Source: Dyella japonica A8
GTDB taxonomy: Bacteria; Pseudomonadota; Gammaproteobacteria; Xanthomonadales; Rhodanobacteraceae
Assembly (NCBI RefSeq): GCF_000725385.1
Contig: NZ_CP008884.1
Location: 3,100,001-3,164,000 of the forward strand
Direction of reading: 5' to 3'
DNA length: 64,000 nt
Shown here piece after piece: positions 37,652 to 46,976 of the stretch (positions within the stretch are counted from its first letter, which is position 1; every line of letters begins with the position of its first letter). The translations under genes were made by a program, and so were the position numbers. Below the pieces are notes generated by a model that was given only the letters and a program-made list of their open reading frames with translations, made no database searches and was not told the DNA's origin.

Positions 37652-38179
37652 TTAATGCTGTGCTCTTGAGAAGCCCCGGTCATGAGAAGAGGCGATGCCG
37701 CGTCGTGTCGAAAGTCGACGAATCGTCAGGATTGCGAGCGTGACGAAGGTCAACAGAACAATAATCTGTACAATGCCAAACGCCGGCTCCTTGAGCGTTG
37801 GCGCCAACGCGTGCAGGGCCGGAATCTTGGTGAAAGCCTGCGCCACAGCGACGAAGAACAGGAAGTACTCGCTGGCAATCAGGCAGGCCGAGTAGCCAAT
37901 GGCCCAGCCACGAGATTGTGCGGCTTTGGGTCTGCCGATTAACGCCACGACCAAAACGATCGTGGCGACGACGCCAACAGCGATGGCTGGAGTGACTCCG
38001 TGGAAAGGAAAGAGAAACCCAGTAATTGATGTCGCCAGGGCCGTCGCGATAAAAGTGGAATGTCGCGACCATGAAATGCCACCAAAGGCCAGCTTATGAA
38101 CAGTTTCCATACCATCCAGAAGCGCTGCGATGCTGAGAAGTGTGTGAATTACTGTCAGCGTTCCCAACCAAATACTCAT
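37652..38179 (-). CDS. Hypothetical integral membrane protein
   Basis: A 175-residue protein with four or five hydrophobic helices (LTVIHTLLSIAALLDGM, TSITGFLFPFHGVTPAIAVG, ACLIASEYFLFFVAVAQAF, GIVQIIVLLTFVTLAIL). GGAGG lies four bases before the ATG at 38179; an upstream ATG at 38236 has none. The histidine in the first helix and a WSRH motif could bind a cofactor, but I cannot name the family. It lies downstream of the catalase gene on the same strand. Confidence 0.65.
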   Translation of the reverse strand: MSIWLGTLTVIHTLLSIAALLDGMETVHKLAFGGISWSRHSTFIATALATSITGFLFPFHGVTPAIAVGVVATIVLVVALIGRPKAAQSRGWAIGYSACLIASEYFLFFVAVAQAFTKIPALHALAPTLKEPAFGIVQIIVLLTFVTLAILTIRRLSTRRGIASSHDRGFSRAQH

Positions 38180-38464
38180 AACCCCTCCAACGAGAAAGAC
38201 CAGTAATCGATTGATGTTGCGAAGAAGTAATGGCATCCAGAACGACGTGTGCGCATTTCATAAGTGCGAAAGACGACTTGTTTTCGGTGTGACGTAGCCG
38301 AGTTCGGCACGTTGTCCTATCCCGGCCAACGCAATCAAAGTACGCACACAAGCTTCGTTTCAACGCCTCGATAGATTCCTTGCTAACACCACGGATCTAA
38401 CCTACGGGCTAGTGGAGCCGTTGCCTGAGATATCCGCGCCGAAGATCATGGTAGTGTCCTTCAG

Positions 38465-39958
38465 CTATAGCTTTGATTCGACGGATGGCCCTCCGTCGCC
38501 CGCTACCGACACTGGCACGGACAAACCTAACGCCCTGGCTACGCCGGAACCGTAGGCCGGATCGGCCTTGCCGCAGTTGGCTACGTGGCGCTGTTTGACG
38601 AACTCCGGTGCGTCAGCCATTGCCCGCGCGGTATTGTCGAACAGCACCTGCTGCTGCTCCGGCGTCATCAGGCGAAACAGATCGCCCGGCTGCTTGAAGT
38701 AGTCGGCGTCGTCTTCGCGAAAGCTCCAGAAGTCGCCATCACCCTGCAGCTTCTGTGGTGGTTCCCGGTACAGCGGCTGCTCCTGCCACTGCCCGTAGCT
38801 GTTAGGTTCGTAATGCAGCACCCCACCGTAGTTGCCGTCGACTCGCATCGCGCCGTCGCGGTGGTTGCTGTGGACAGGACAGCGAGCGGCGTTGACCGGA
38901 ATCTGATGGTGGTTTACGCCAAGACGATAGCGCTGCGCATCGGAGTACGCGAAAAGTCGAGCCTGCAGCATCTTATCCGGTGATACGCCGATGCCTGGAA
39001 CAAGATTGCTTGGCGCGAAAGCGCTTTGCTCGACGTCAGCGAAGAAGTTCTCCGGGTTTCGGTTGAGCTCAATCACGCCAACTTCGATCAGTGGATAGTC
39101 CTTCTTGGGCCAGACCTTCGTCAGGTCGAATGGGTGGAACGACACCTTTTGGGCTTCAAGCTCGGGCATTACCTGGATGTGTAGCGTCCATTTCGGGAAG
39201 TCACCGCGTTCGATGGCATCGAAAAGGTCGCGTTGATGGCTTTCGCGGTCACGCCCAATCATCTCTTGCGCCTGCGCGTCCGTGAGGTTTCGAATTCCCT
39301 GTTGCGTGCGGATATGGAACTTGACCCAGAAACGCTGGTCGTCGCTGTTGACCAAACTGTAAGTGTGCGAGCCGAATCCGTGCATGTGACGGTAGCTGGC
39401 CGGAATGCCGCGATCGCTCATCACGATCGTCACCTGATGAAGGGCCTCGGGAAGGCTGGTCCAGAAATCCCAGTTGTTACGGGCGCTTCGCAAATTGGTT
39501 CGCGGATCGCGCTTTACTGCCTTGTTGAGGTCTGGAAACTTGCGTGGATCACGTAGGAAGAACACCGGTGTGTTGTTGCCAACCAGGTCCCAGTTACCCT
39601 CCTCGGTGTAGAACTTGAGTGCGAAGCCACGGATGTCACGCTCGGCGTCCGCCGCGCCGCGCTCACCGGCGACCGTGGTAAAACGCGCAAACATTTCGGT
39701 CTTTTTTCCAACATCGCTGAATATCTTCGCTCGGGTGTAGCGCGTGATGTCGTGGGTGACGGTGAAAGTGCCAAAGGCGCCAGAGCCTTTGGCGTGCATG
39801 CGGCGTTCGGGGATGACCTCGCGATTGAAATTCGCTAGTTTTTCAAGAAGCCAAACATCCTGCATCAACAGCGGTCCGCGTGGTCCGGCTGTCATGCTGT
39901 TCTGATTTTCAACGACTGGAGCGCCGAAGGCGGTGGTAAGTGGGGTCTTGTCAGTCAT
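38465..39958 (-). CDS. Monofunctional haem catalase (small-subunit type)
   Basis: A 497-residue enzyme that dismutates hydrogen peroxide. The active-site histidine region is [20 protein letters not shown], the distal asparagine region [17 protein letters not shown], and the haem-ligating tyrosine is in [19 protein letters not shown]. Length fits the clade 3 small-subunit catalases. No OxyR gene is adjacent. It fits the oxidative-stress theme of the region (Ohr, AhpD-like protein, bd oxidase). Confidence 0.97.
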   Translation of the reverse strand: MTDKTPLTTAFGAPVVENQNSMTAGPRGPLLMQDVWLLEKLANFNREVIPERRMHAKGSGAFGTFTVTHDITRYTRAKIFSDVGKKTEMFARFTTVAGERGAADAERDIRGFALKFYTEEGNWDLVGNNTPVFFLRDPRKFPDLNKAVKRDPRTNLRSARNNWDFWTSLPEALHQVTIVMSDRGIPASYRHMHGFGSHTYSLVNSDDQRFWVKFHIRTQQGIRNLTDAQAQEMIGRDRESHQRDLFDAIERGDFPKWTLHIQVMPELEAQKVSFHPFDLTKVWPKKDYPLIEVGVIELNRNPENFFADVEQSAFAPSNLVPGIGVSPDKMLQARLFAYSDAQRYRLGVNHHQIPVNAARCPVHSNHRDGAMRVDGNYGGVLHYEPNSYGQWQEQPLYREPPQKLQGDGDFWSFREDDADYFKQPGDLFRLMTPEQQQVLFDNTARAMADAPEFVKQRHVANCGKADPAYGSGVARALGLSVPVSVAGDGGPSVESKL

Positions 39959-40462
39959 GGCGATTGGCTAAGAAAGGTGGACAGCAGCTCTCTAATGAGG
40001 GCCAACGAAGACGGCGCGATCTGAAAAGGGTAGGAGGGTTCGGCAGGATGAAGGCTATGTAGCGCAAGAGGAAAATGGTAGATCTACAAGTGGCACCACG
40101 GTGTTGCATCAATTGCACTAGTGCCAGATCTGAGCGCAGCCAGCCGCATCGCTACGATGGTTAATCAGTCAGCTCTAGGCTTCTTGGGGCCAGCTAGGGC
40201 AAGCAAGGAAACGTGCGAGACATAGATTTGTGGCGCGCAGTTGCAGCGGTGCTTTCTCTTCGATCTCCGCTCTGGTGCGTATTGGTCACCACTGTGAGTC
40301 CGTTTACTGACCTAGCGCACTGCGTTTTTCCCGTCTACGTTTGGGGGCATAGGGCCTTCTGCCGTGAACCGTGTCCGATAACGCCAGGTTCTCAATGGAG
40401 ACTTTCTGCCAGTCGCCCGACTGGTTTGGCCCGAGCGATCGGGCGGTATTCCTGGAGATTCC
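39959..40462. other. Intergenic, no gene recognised
   Basis: Divergent promoter region between catalase and the third hydrolase copy; no operator or supported frame identified. Confidence 0.4.
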
Positions 40463-41380
40463 ATGATGTCCTCCGTAAAAAACACTTTGGGCGACGGCCA
40501 CCAGCGGCTCGAAGAGCTGGTTCCGTCCCGCTACGCGCTGCGGATCGGCGAGATCGAGGTGATCGTCTTCAGCGATGGGGTGTTCTCGCTACCAGCCTCG
40601 ACGTTGGCCACCAATGTTGCCCCGGCCGATCTGGCTGCTTGGCTGAATGACACGCTCCAGCCGCTGGACGTGTACAGGTGGCCGCTGAACGTACTCGTGG
40701 TGCGTAGTGGCGACCGGACGGTACTCATCGACTCTGGGACGGGAGCGGAATTTCCGGACTCCCCGGGGGTTGGACGGTTGGCGGCGCGGCTGGACGCCGC
40801 GGGCATCGATCCCGCATCCTTGACTGACGTGGTACTTACGCACCTGCATGTGGACCATGTCGGCGGGCTACTCGCCAGCGGACTGCGAGATCGACTGCGC
40901 CCTGACGTGCCGATTCACCTGGCGGCTGCCGAGATTGAGTTCTGGACGGCGCCTGATTTCTCCCGCAACACGTTTGGCGGGTTCCCGGATGTGCTCGAGT
41001 CAGCCGAAGAGCGATTCGTCGATATGTATCGCAGCCAGCTTCGGCCATTCGAGACGAAGTACGAGGTGGCACCTGGGGTCGTTGTCTGCTGCACCGGCGG
41101 ACACACCCACGGGCACAGCGTGGTTCGCCTGGTGTCCGGCGACAGCCGACTGACGTTCCTCGGCGATGCCGTGTTTCCGAACCACTTTGATCACCCCGAC
41201 TGGCATAACGCTTTCGACCATGACCCCGAAGAGGCGGTTCGCGTCCGGCTTGGTCTTTTGCGCGAGCTGGCGGCGACCAGTGAGCCAGTGATAGCCGCTC
41301 ACTTGCCGTTTCCTTCTGTCGGCCGAGTGGCGGTCGCTGGCGACGCCTTTCGTTGGGTACCGGTGACCTGGGACTACTGA
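40463..41380 (+). CDS. Metallo-beta-lactamase-fold hydrolase (copy 3)
   Basis: A 305-residue enzyme; GGAG lies five bases before the ATG. Metal motifs are THLHVDHVGG, GGHTHGHS and FLGDAVFP. It is very like the protein at 16755-17654 throughout (shared LVPSRYA.RIGEI start, PDFS.NTFGG middle and SHL.FP..GRVAV-like end). Substrate unknown; lactonase-like or glyoxalase II-like hydrolysis is possible. Confidence 0.9.
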   Translation: MMSSVKNTLGDGHQRLEELVPSRYALRIGEIEVIVFSDGVFSLPASTLATNVAPADLAAWLNDTLQPLDVYRWPLNVLVVRSGDRTVLIDSGTGAEFPDSPGVGRLAARLDAAGIDPASLTDVVLTHLHVDHVGGLLASGLRDRLRPDVPIHLAAAEIEFWTAPDFSRNTFGGFPDVLESAEERFVDMYRSQLRPFETKYEVAPGVVVCCTGGHTHGHSVVRLVSGDSRLTFLGDAVFPNHFDHPDWHNAFDHDPEEAVRVRLGLLRELAATSEPVIAAHLPFPSVGRVAVAGDAFRWVPVTWDY

Positions 41381-41572
41381 CCTCTCGGCTAGGAGATGAG
41401 GTGATGGCAGCCTGCCGTAGGCGGGGCTGGATCCACTTTGCCGCGCGGCTGTCGTGAGGGGCATGCGATGTGTGTTATGACCACGCCTCCGCGAGAGCCG
41501 CGTCACGGTTAGCCAGGGTGCCAACACGGCGCTCTTCAAGCTCAAGTGTTAGCAAGGGGAGGACTCTTTCCC

Positions 41573-43489
41573 ATGGCTCACGATTCCGAGACGTTGCCGA
41601 GTTTGGCGCCCCAGCGTGCGATTGCCATCGTCGCTCACGCCACCGTGTTGGCCTTGTTGTATTTCGGACGAGAGGTGCTGACTCCGATCGTCCTTGCGCT
41701 ATTCCTGAGTCTGCTCATGGCGCCGTGGGTTCGCCTACTCAGGCGGTGGGGCCTAGGGCATGCTGGCTCCGTGTTTGTCGCCGTGCTGAGTCTTGCCGTC
41801 GTAATCACCGGACTGGTGGCCATGGTTAGCTCGCAGGTCATTCATATAGCTCGAGATCTACCACGGTACGAGGCGACGGTTCACTCCAAGATTCATATGT
41901 TGCGTGCCATCACCGTCGGGCGCATCGAGGTAATGCAAGGGGAATTTGGCGATGTGATCAACCCGATCGACGGCCGAAGTGCCACCTTGCCTAGGAGGTC
42001 AGATGTCAGATCATCGATCACAGTGGCAAATACAGCTACTGAGGCCCCTGCGTTAGCGAAGGCGCCGAGCAGGCCAATGGCCATCTTGACTCGCATACTC
42101 TTCACGGCCTGGACTCCATTGCAGACAGCGGGCATTGTGCTCGTCGTCCTGGTTTTCGTTTTGCTCGAGCACGAATCCCTGCGCGATCGCTTTATACGAC
42201 TTGTCGGTGGTTCAGATCTTCGAGCAACCACGGCGGCGATTAACGACGCGGGAAGACGATTATCGCGATTCTTTGTCTCGACGTTCTCGGTCAATCTCGG
42301 AGTTGGCATCGGTATTTGGTTGGGATTGACACTCATCGGTGTTCCCAATGCACCGTTGTGGGCTGCCCTAACAGCAACGTTGCGATTCGTGCCGTATGTT
42401 GGCGTATGGATCGTGGCAGTAGTCACAGCGCTGTTCGCGGCGGCTGTGGATTCAGGGTGGTCGCTGCTACTTCAAGTCCTGGCGTTGTATCTCATTATCG
42501 AAACGGTGGTATCTCAGTTGGTTGAGCCCTTTCTCTACGGTCATACCACGGGCTTGTCTCCATTGGCGGTCGTTGTGGCTGCGATCTTCTGGAGTTGGCT
42601 GTGGGGGCCGATTGGGCTAGTGATGTCGACACCATTGACGCTGTGTCTCGTGGTTACAGGACGAAACGTAAAGGCGCTCGATTCGATTAGCGTCCTATTG
42701 GGCGACACGCCGGCATTAACAATGCAACAGAGGCTCTATCAGCGGGCACTTTCCGCCGACGCTGACGAAATTCTTGATGATGCGCGTGCATTCCTTAAAC
42801 GCAGATCGTTTGTTGCCTATTGCGATCTGGTTCTCATGCCGGCGCTGGAGCTCGCTCGCTCGGATCTCGCACGAGGCGTCATTAGTCGAGAGCAGCAGTC
42901 TGGCGTTCGTGAGGTCATCGTGACGGTCGTTGAGATGCTCGGTAGTGACGGCCGTAGATGGACCCGGAGGCAGCATAGGACCTCTGTCCTAGACGAAATG
43001 AGCATAGGACGAAGACTGCGCCAGCAGCGCGAATGCATCAGCGGTCGCTGGCAAGGTCCGATGTCGGTGGTTCCCCATTCGTTGGTTCTTTGCGTGAGTT
43101 TGGGCTCGCTGGCCGATGATCTGGCCGCGGAGCTTCTCACTCGGATCTTGCGTGACATGCATCTCGATGCTCGGCATCTGTCCACAGATGACTTTGCTGC
43201 TTTCGATTCCGAGTCTCGTGTGGAATTGGCACCAGACGCCGTGTCAATGCTCTATATCATTTGCAGTGACCTATGCACAGAGCGACGCATTGATGGTTTG
43301 GCACTTGACTTACGTGGGCGGTTTCCCGAGGCATGCATTGTTGCCGCGCTGCTCACAGATTCATTGAGGCAAAGGGAGGTACAGGCAGTTGTGGGTTCCG
43401 ACGTAAATGAGATCGTGAATTCGCTGGAGGCAGCCGCGCGGCAGGCGGTGGGAAGGTTGCCCAAGAGCAGGGCGGTCTCTTCGCAATAG
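41573..43489 (+). CDS. AI-2E family transporter with extra C-terminal domain
   Basis: A 638-residue protein. About residues 15-380 form the AI-2E/TerC-like permease with eight helices (VLTPIVLALFLSLLMAPWV, LIGVPNAPLWAALTATLRFV, WGPIGLVMSTPLTLCLVV). Usual members end near residue 360. Here about 250 soluble residues follow; the part after residue 500, with LVLCVSLGSLADDLAAELLT and LTRILRDMHLDARHLSTDDF, has the alternating pattern of a Rossmann-like or B12-binding-like fold. The domain may be regulatory. ATG at 41573 follows GGGGAGG; GTG at 41546 is less likely. Confidence 0.85.
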   Translation: MAHDSETLPSLAPQRAIAIVAHATVLALLYFGREVLTPIVLALFLSLLMAPWVRLLRRWGLGHAGSVFVAVLSLAVVITGLVAMVSSQVIHIARDLPRYEATVHSKIHMLRAITVGRIEVMQGEFGDVINPIDGRSATLPRRSDVRSSITVANTATEAPALAKAPSRPMAILTRILFTAWTPLQTAGIVLVVLVFVLLEHESLRDRFIRLVGGSDLRATTAAINDAGRRLSRFFVSTFSVNLGVGIGIWLGLTLIGVPNAPLWAALTATLRFVPYVGVWIVAVVTALFAAAVDSGWSLLLQVLALYLIIETVVSQLVEPFLYGHTTGLSPLAVVVAAIFWSWLWGPIGLVMSTPLTLCLVVTGRNVKALDSISVLLGDTPALTMQQRLYQRALSADADEILDDARAFLKRRSFVAYCDLVLMPALELARSDLARGVISREQQSGVREVIVTVVEMLGSDGRRWTRRQHRTSVLDEMSIGRRLRQQRECISGRWQGPMSVVPHSLVLCVSLGSLADDLAAELLTRILRDMHLDARHLSTDDFAAFDSESRVELAPDAVSMLYIICSDLCTERRIDGLALDLRGRFPEACIVAALLTDSLRQREVQAVVGSDVNEIVNSLEAAARQAVGRLPKSRAVSSQ

Positions 43490-43824
43490 ACGGCGACGAA
43501 CACCACAGTTGGTGGCCGACCTTGCTTTCGAGGACGACAACCAAGCAGGCGAGACGCACAGTGTCACCGTTCGCGCCGACATAAATGGGGCCTGGCTCTT
43601 AAACGATCTGAGAGATGACCGGCATCTGCGAGAGTGATGGCTTCGGCACGGCACGCTGGCGTTTCCGTCCCAGGCCCGCAGCAACAGAGGCCTCTCGAGC
43701 CAACGACATCTGGCCTGTCGCGAAATGCAGTCCGTCCACATGATGCCTGCTCAAGGTTGGCGAGGCCGCGCGGAGACACCAGACCGTTCGCAACCTCAGC
43801 TTTTTGGCGAAGGACGTGTGTTCC
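43490..43824. other. Intergenic, no gene recognised
   Basis: Lies between the permease gene and the candidate small RNA. Several frames overlap each other on both strands without support. Confidence 0.4.
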
Positions 43825-43854
43825 TTGGCGCCCATCACATATTATTAATATACC
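43825..43854 (+). promoter_or_regulatory. Candidate sigma-70 promoter of a small RNA
   Basis: TTGGCG at 43825-43830 and TATACC at 43849-43854, spaced 18 bases, in a locally AT-rich stretch. No open frame follows before the terminator at 43943. Confidence 0.35.
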
Positions 43855-43860
43855 GCAGAG

Positions 43861-43973
43861 TATGGTAATTGCATGTCGTGAGACACCGGTCCCATTGCTT
43901 TGTCGCCCCCCCTCCCTGCGAAGCGCGAAGACGGATGACCTGAAGCCCGCAAGCTCCCTCTTGCGGGCTTTTT
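43861..43973 (+). ncRNA. Candidate C-rich small RNA
   Basis: A segment of about 113 bases between a plausible promoter and a strong intrinsic terminator, with no open frame. It has a C-rich run at 43906-43917 (CCCCCCCTCCCT) and CTCCCT in the terminator loop. Both could pair with Shine-Dalgarno sequences, as in C-rich sRNAs such as Xanthomonas sX13. The borders are inferred. Confidence 0.4.
43943..43973 (+). terminator. Intrinsic terminator
   Basis: Perfect 11-base stem AAGCCCGCAAG and CTTGCGGGCTT, loop CTCCCT, followed by a T-run on the plus strand. It lies just outside the leftmost recombinase gene and may mark the chromosomal side of the island. Confidence 0.85.
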
Positions 43974-44030
43974 ATTGGGGATGGCGAGAAGACCTTCCAT
44001 GCGGTACCGATCCGTTCGCTTTCGTGTGGA

Positions 44031-45134
44031 CTAAGTTGGCGAAGGTCCATCGGGCTCAGGCATCGCGGCGAGCAGGGTGCTGGCCCGGCTGGCCAGTAGG
44101 CTCCCCGTCTGGAAGTAGCCCATCACCGTGCCGACGCCGCGGTGCTCGGTCATCGCCATCACCTCCCCGAGCGGGACGCCCTGGCGGCCGGCCTCGGTGA
44201 CGAAACCGGAGCGCAGGCTGTGGGCCGCCCAGTCCCCCGCTAAGCCGGCGAGCCGGGCGCGCCGCTGCACCATCCTTGCAATGTGATCGCCGGTGAGCGC
44301 GGTGGTGCCGACGCGGCCGCCCCGATGTAGACGGCGGAACAGCGGACCAGTGCTCACCGGCGCTGCGGCGAGCCAGGCCGCTAGCGCTTGGGCCGCTTCA
44401 CCGCGCAGGGGCTTTTCGCGGCGGGTACCGGTGGTGTTGGTCTTGGTGGCCCCTAACGCCACCAGCCAGGTATCGGCGTCGAGTAATCGGACATCGGTGA
44501 CCTGAAGGCCCACGACCTCCGAGCGCCGCCGGCCGCCACTACTCCACGCCAGCAGGAGCAGGGCGCGATCGCGCACGCCACGCAGGCCATCAGTGCAGGT
44601 GGCGAGCAGGGCCTGCAGCGGTTCGACCGTCATTGCTGTTTTGCGACGGACTTCCACGTCTTGGCGGACCTGGGCCTTACGGGCCTGGCGCAACAAGGTC
44701 CGCACCGCGACCGCGTCGGTCGGCGCCTCCCAGTCGCGCACGCGATGCCAGCTGGCCAGCACGGCCAACCGGTGACTGACCGTGTTGAGGGTCAGCGGGC
44801 CCGCCCGATGCTTGACGCCGGCAGCGACCAAGGCGGCATCGAGTGCGAGTGGCAGGGCGTACTCCCAGGTGCCGGCCTCGGTCGGTCGCGCCATGTGATC
44901 GACGATGAACTGCACCGCCACCGTGGCCGGCAATGGCCCGTCGCCGAGCCGAATCCCGTAGCGGCCTTGCAGCCAGGCGGCCCAGTAGGCGAGGGCGCTG
45001 CGGTAGCTGCGCACTGTGTTCGTGGCGGTGCCTGCGGCCACGAACGCCGCCGCGGCCGCCTGACTGGCGGCATCCAACGTGGCCACGTCCAGTCGCGTAG
45101 TGATCGCGTCGAGTGCTAAAGGCGTATGATTCAT
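44031..45134 (-). CDS. Tyrosine recombinase/integrase 1
   Basis: A 367-residue site-specific recombinase. The N-terminal core-binding domain includes NTVRSYRSALAYWAAWL. The catalytic domain shows the first arginine in WSSGGRRRSEVVGLQ, the HxxR box in AHSLRSGFVTEAGRQG, the second histidine in MTEHRGVGTVMGYFQ and the tyrosine in the same stretch. ATG at 45134 is chosen because longer versions would overlap the divergent kfrA-like gene and its operator. It is the leftmost gene of the mobile island. Confidence 0.9.
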   Translation of the reverse strand: MNHTPLALDAITTRLDVATLDAASQAAAAAFVAAGTATNTVRSYRSALAYWAAWLQGRYGIRLGDGPLPATVAVQFIVDHMARPTEAGTWEYALPLALDAALVAAGVKHRAGPLTLNTVSHRLAVLASWHRVRDWEAPTDAVAVRTLLRQARKAQVRQDVEVRRKTAMTVEPLQALLATCTDGLRGVRDRALLLLAWSSGGRRRSEVVGLQVTDVRLLDADTWLVALGATKTNTTGTRREKPLRGEAAQALAAWLAAAPVSTGPLFRRLHRGGRVGTTALTGDHIARMVQRRARLAGLAGDWAAHSLRSGFVTEAGRQGVPLGEVMAMTEHRGVGTVMGYFQTGSLLASRASTLLAAMPEPDGPSPT

Positions 45135-45172
45135 TACGTACACCGTATCTAAAAAGCGGTTTCTTTCAATTA

Positions 45173-45201
45173 AGGTCGGATAAACTGCCATTATCAGACC
45201 T
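45173..45201. promoter_or_regulatory. Palindromic operator between recombinase 1 and kfrA-like 1
   Basis: Arms AGGTCGGATAA and TTATCAGACCT (11 bases, one mismatch) around ACTGCCA. It lies in the 88-base gap between the two divergent genes. The ATAA-N7-TTAT core is like the palindrome at 51634, and KfrA proteins bind palindromes in their own promoters. Confidence 0.55.
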
Positions 45202-45222
45202 AATCGATGTAAGGGGCAGGGT

Positions 45223-46104
45223 ATGGCTGCGGGAGTGCCGGAAACCGACGTCTTCAAGGCCGCGGACGCGGTGTTGACGCGTGGGGAGCGTCCGACGGTC
45301 GAGCGCGTGCGCACCGAGCTCGGTCGCGGCAGCCCGGCCCGCGTCGGTCAGTTGCTTGAACAGTGGTGGGAGCAATTAGCGCAACGCCTAAAGGGTCATG
45401 CGCTGTTGCCGGAGCTGCCAGGTGAGGTGGCACAGGCGTTCGCGGAAGCCTGGCGACTGGCGCTCATGCACGCCGCCACGAGTGCCGAGGCGGCCCTGAC
45501 GGAACAACAGAACACCCTTTTTGCGGAGCAAACGTCGCTAACGCAAGAACGCAAGTTGTGGGAGATCGCACTCACCGCGGCCCAGGCGGACCTAGCCGAG
45601 GGCATGAGTAAGTTGGCACAGACTGAGCTGCAACTCGCGGAACGCCAAGGCTTAGTCGACCAACTCGTGGCCCAAGCGGCCGATACGCGACATCAACGTG
45701 ATCAACTCCAGGGGCAGCTTGAGCGCCGGCAGACGGAGCTCGACGCGTTACGCGCGGAACTCATCGCGACGCAGGCACATATTCGCGCAGCGGAAGACCG
45801 CGCGCACCAGGAGGTGGATCAGGCGCGCCAAGAACTCAAGGCATTGGGTCAGAAGCAGGAGCGGGCGAGGCACGAACACGCCAAGCGCCTCGCCGGCCTC
45901 ACCACGGAACGAGACGCCTTACGGGCCGGCTTGCGAGCGGCTGAGCAAACCCTTGCGCACCAGGCCGGGCAAGTCTCGGCCCTGGAGGCGGCCATCAAGC
46001 AATGGCGCCCCACACAAACCGCCAATTCGAAACACACCACGCGCAAAACGCCGACGACGCCAACCGCCAAGCCTCGGCGACAACGGGTCAAGATGTCGCC
46101 CTGA
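45223..46104 (+). CDS. kfrA: KfrA-like coiled-coil DNA-binding protein 1
   Basis: A 293-residue protein. Residues 5-60 form the KfrA N-terminal DNA-binding domain (VFKAADAVLTRGERPTVERV, RTELGRGSPARVGQLLEQWW). A long alpha-helical coiled coil rich in Q, E, A and L covers about residues 75-265, and a basic tail follows. KfrA of plasmid RK2 binds its own operator and forms filaments that help plasmid segregation. Here it is divergent from a tyrosine recombinase, suggesting control or maintenance of an integrative element. A truncated second copy of its coiled coil lies at 54495-54908. Confidence 0.88.
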   Translation: MAAGVPETDVFKAADAVLTRGERPTVERVRTELGRGSPARVGQLLEQWWEQLAQRLKGHALLPELPGEVAQAFAEAWRLALMHAATSAEAALTEQQNTLFAEQTSLTQERKLWEIALTAAQADLAEGMSKLAQTELQLAERQGLVDQLVAQAADTRHQRDQLQGQLERRQTELDALRAELIATQAHIRAAEDRAHQEVDQARQELKALGQKQERARHEHAKRLAGLTTERDALRAGLRAAEQTLAHQAGQVSALEAAIKQWRPTQTANSKHTTRKTPTTPTAKPRRQRVKMSP

Positions 46105-46602
46105 ATGACCTTGTTCGCGCGGCGCGTTGCGAGCGAGTCTAGAGGTGGCTGCCCACTACCAGCAGGCCTTGCGTCGCGTGGCGAGTCAATTTCACCGGGC
46201 AGCGGGCGACACGCATCATGCTTGCTTGGATGCTCCGCTGCTCATCAAGAAGGGTGGCCACCACCGCAGACCGGGAGTTGCACCTAGTGAAAAAGGCGCC
46301 GGCTGTAGCGGTCAGCGTTATCGAGGATCGACCGGGGCCGCTGGAATCACCAGGAGACCTATTGGACATGAAGATACTCCTTGACCGCCTCGCACCAGGG
46401 CCGAGTGAGCTGGAGTTCTATGCGCGCGCGACCCGCATCGCCGTCGGGGGGGGGGCACCCCCGATTGACGGGGCGGGCGCACGGCTGGAATGGCTACGAA
46501 CGAAGTTGGCCCGTTCAGCATCCTGATTTGTGCATGACTAATTTGATCGCGGTGACCGAATCAGCGGTCGCCAATCGACATCAATATCAGAGGTTCCAAG
46601 CG
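46105..46602. other. Intergenic, possibly decayed
   Basis: About 500 bases. A frame at 46218-46526 contains LDMKILLDRLAPGPSEL, which recalls short mobile-element proteins with an L-x-x-L-x-x-R-L-x-P motif, but it has no ribosome binding site and looks degenerate. A run of ten G residues lies near 46447. Confidence 0.35.
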
Positions 46603-46878
46603 ATGAAACAGAAGATCGAAAGTACGTTTGTTGCCGACGGCGTGACCTGGGAGTACGAGGCGTGGTTTGAGCACGATAGCGCAGGGAAAGTGGTGGCCGC
46701 GGTGCGCCACCGTCGCAAGCCGGGCACCGGCGAGGCGGCCACGGCGCGATGGGCGCCAAGTGCCCATATCACGCTGCCGCAGCCGCATGGTTACACCCTG
46801 GGGCATTTGGCGTATGCCCACTTCAGTGGCGTGCTGGGCTGGCCGGTTGAGCCCAGTGATTTCGACACCAGCGGCTAG
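46603..46878 (+). CDS. Small hypothetical protein of the island
   Basis: A 91-residue protein; AGAGG lies about nine bases before the ATG. It begins MKQKIESTFVADGVTWEYEA and has a hydrophilic beta-rich composition with HITLPQPHGYTLGHLAYAHF in the second half. No family recognised. Its stop is about 100 bases from the convergent DUF4365 gene. Confidence 0.5.
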   Translation: MKQKIESTFVADGVTWEYEAWFEHDSAGKVVAAVRHRRKPGTGEAATARWAPSAHITLPQPHGYTLGHLAYAHFSGVLGWPVEPSDFDTSG

Positions 46879-46976
46879 GGCGACGACAGGTAAGAGGGAA
46901 GGCGCGGTGAAAGCGATGGATTGTCGCTTCGCCGGCTCCTCTGCGCACGGCAAAGGGGCCCGGGTACCGTCGTGGC

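Noticed and set aside
43634..44200. 188-codon plus-strand frame
   Set aside because: It runs through the candidate small RNA and its terminator and overlaps the recombinase 1 gene on the other strand; no start signal.
46218..46526. 102-codon frame before the 91-residue gene
   Set aside because: Resembles mobile-element proteins only over a few residues and has no ribosome binding site; treated as decayed sequence.
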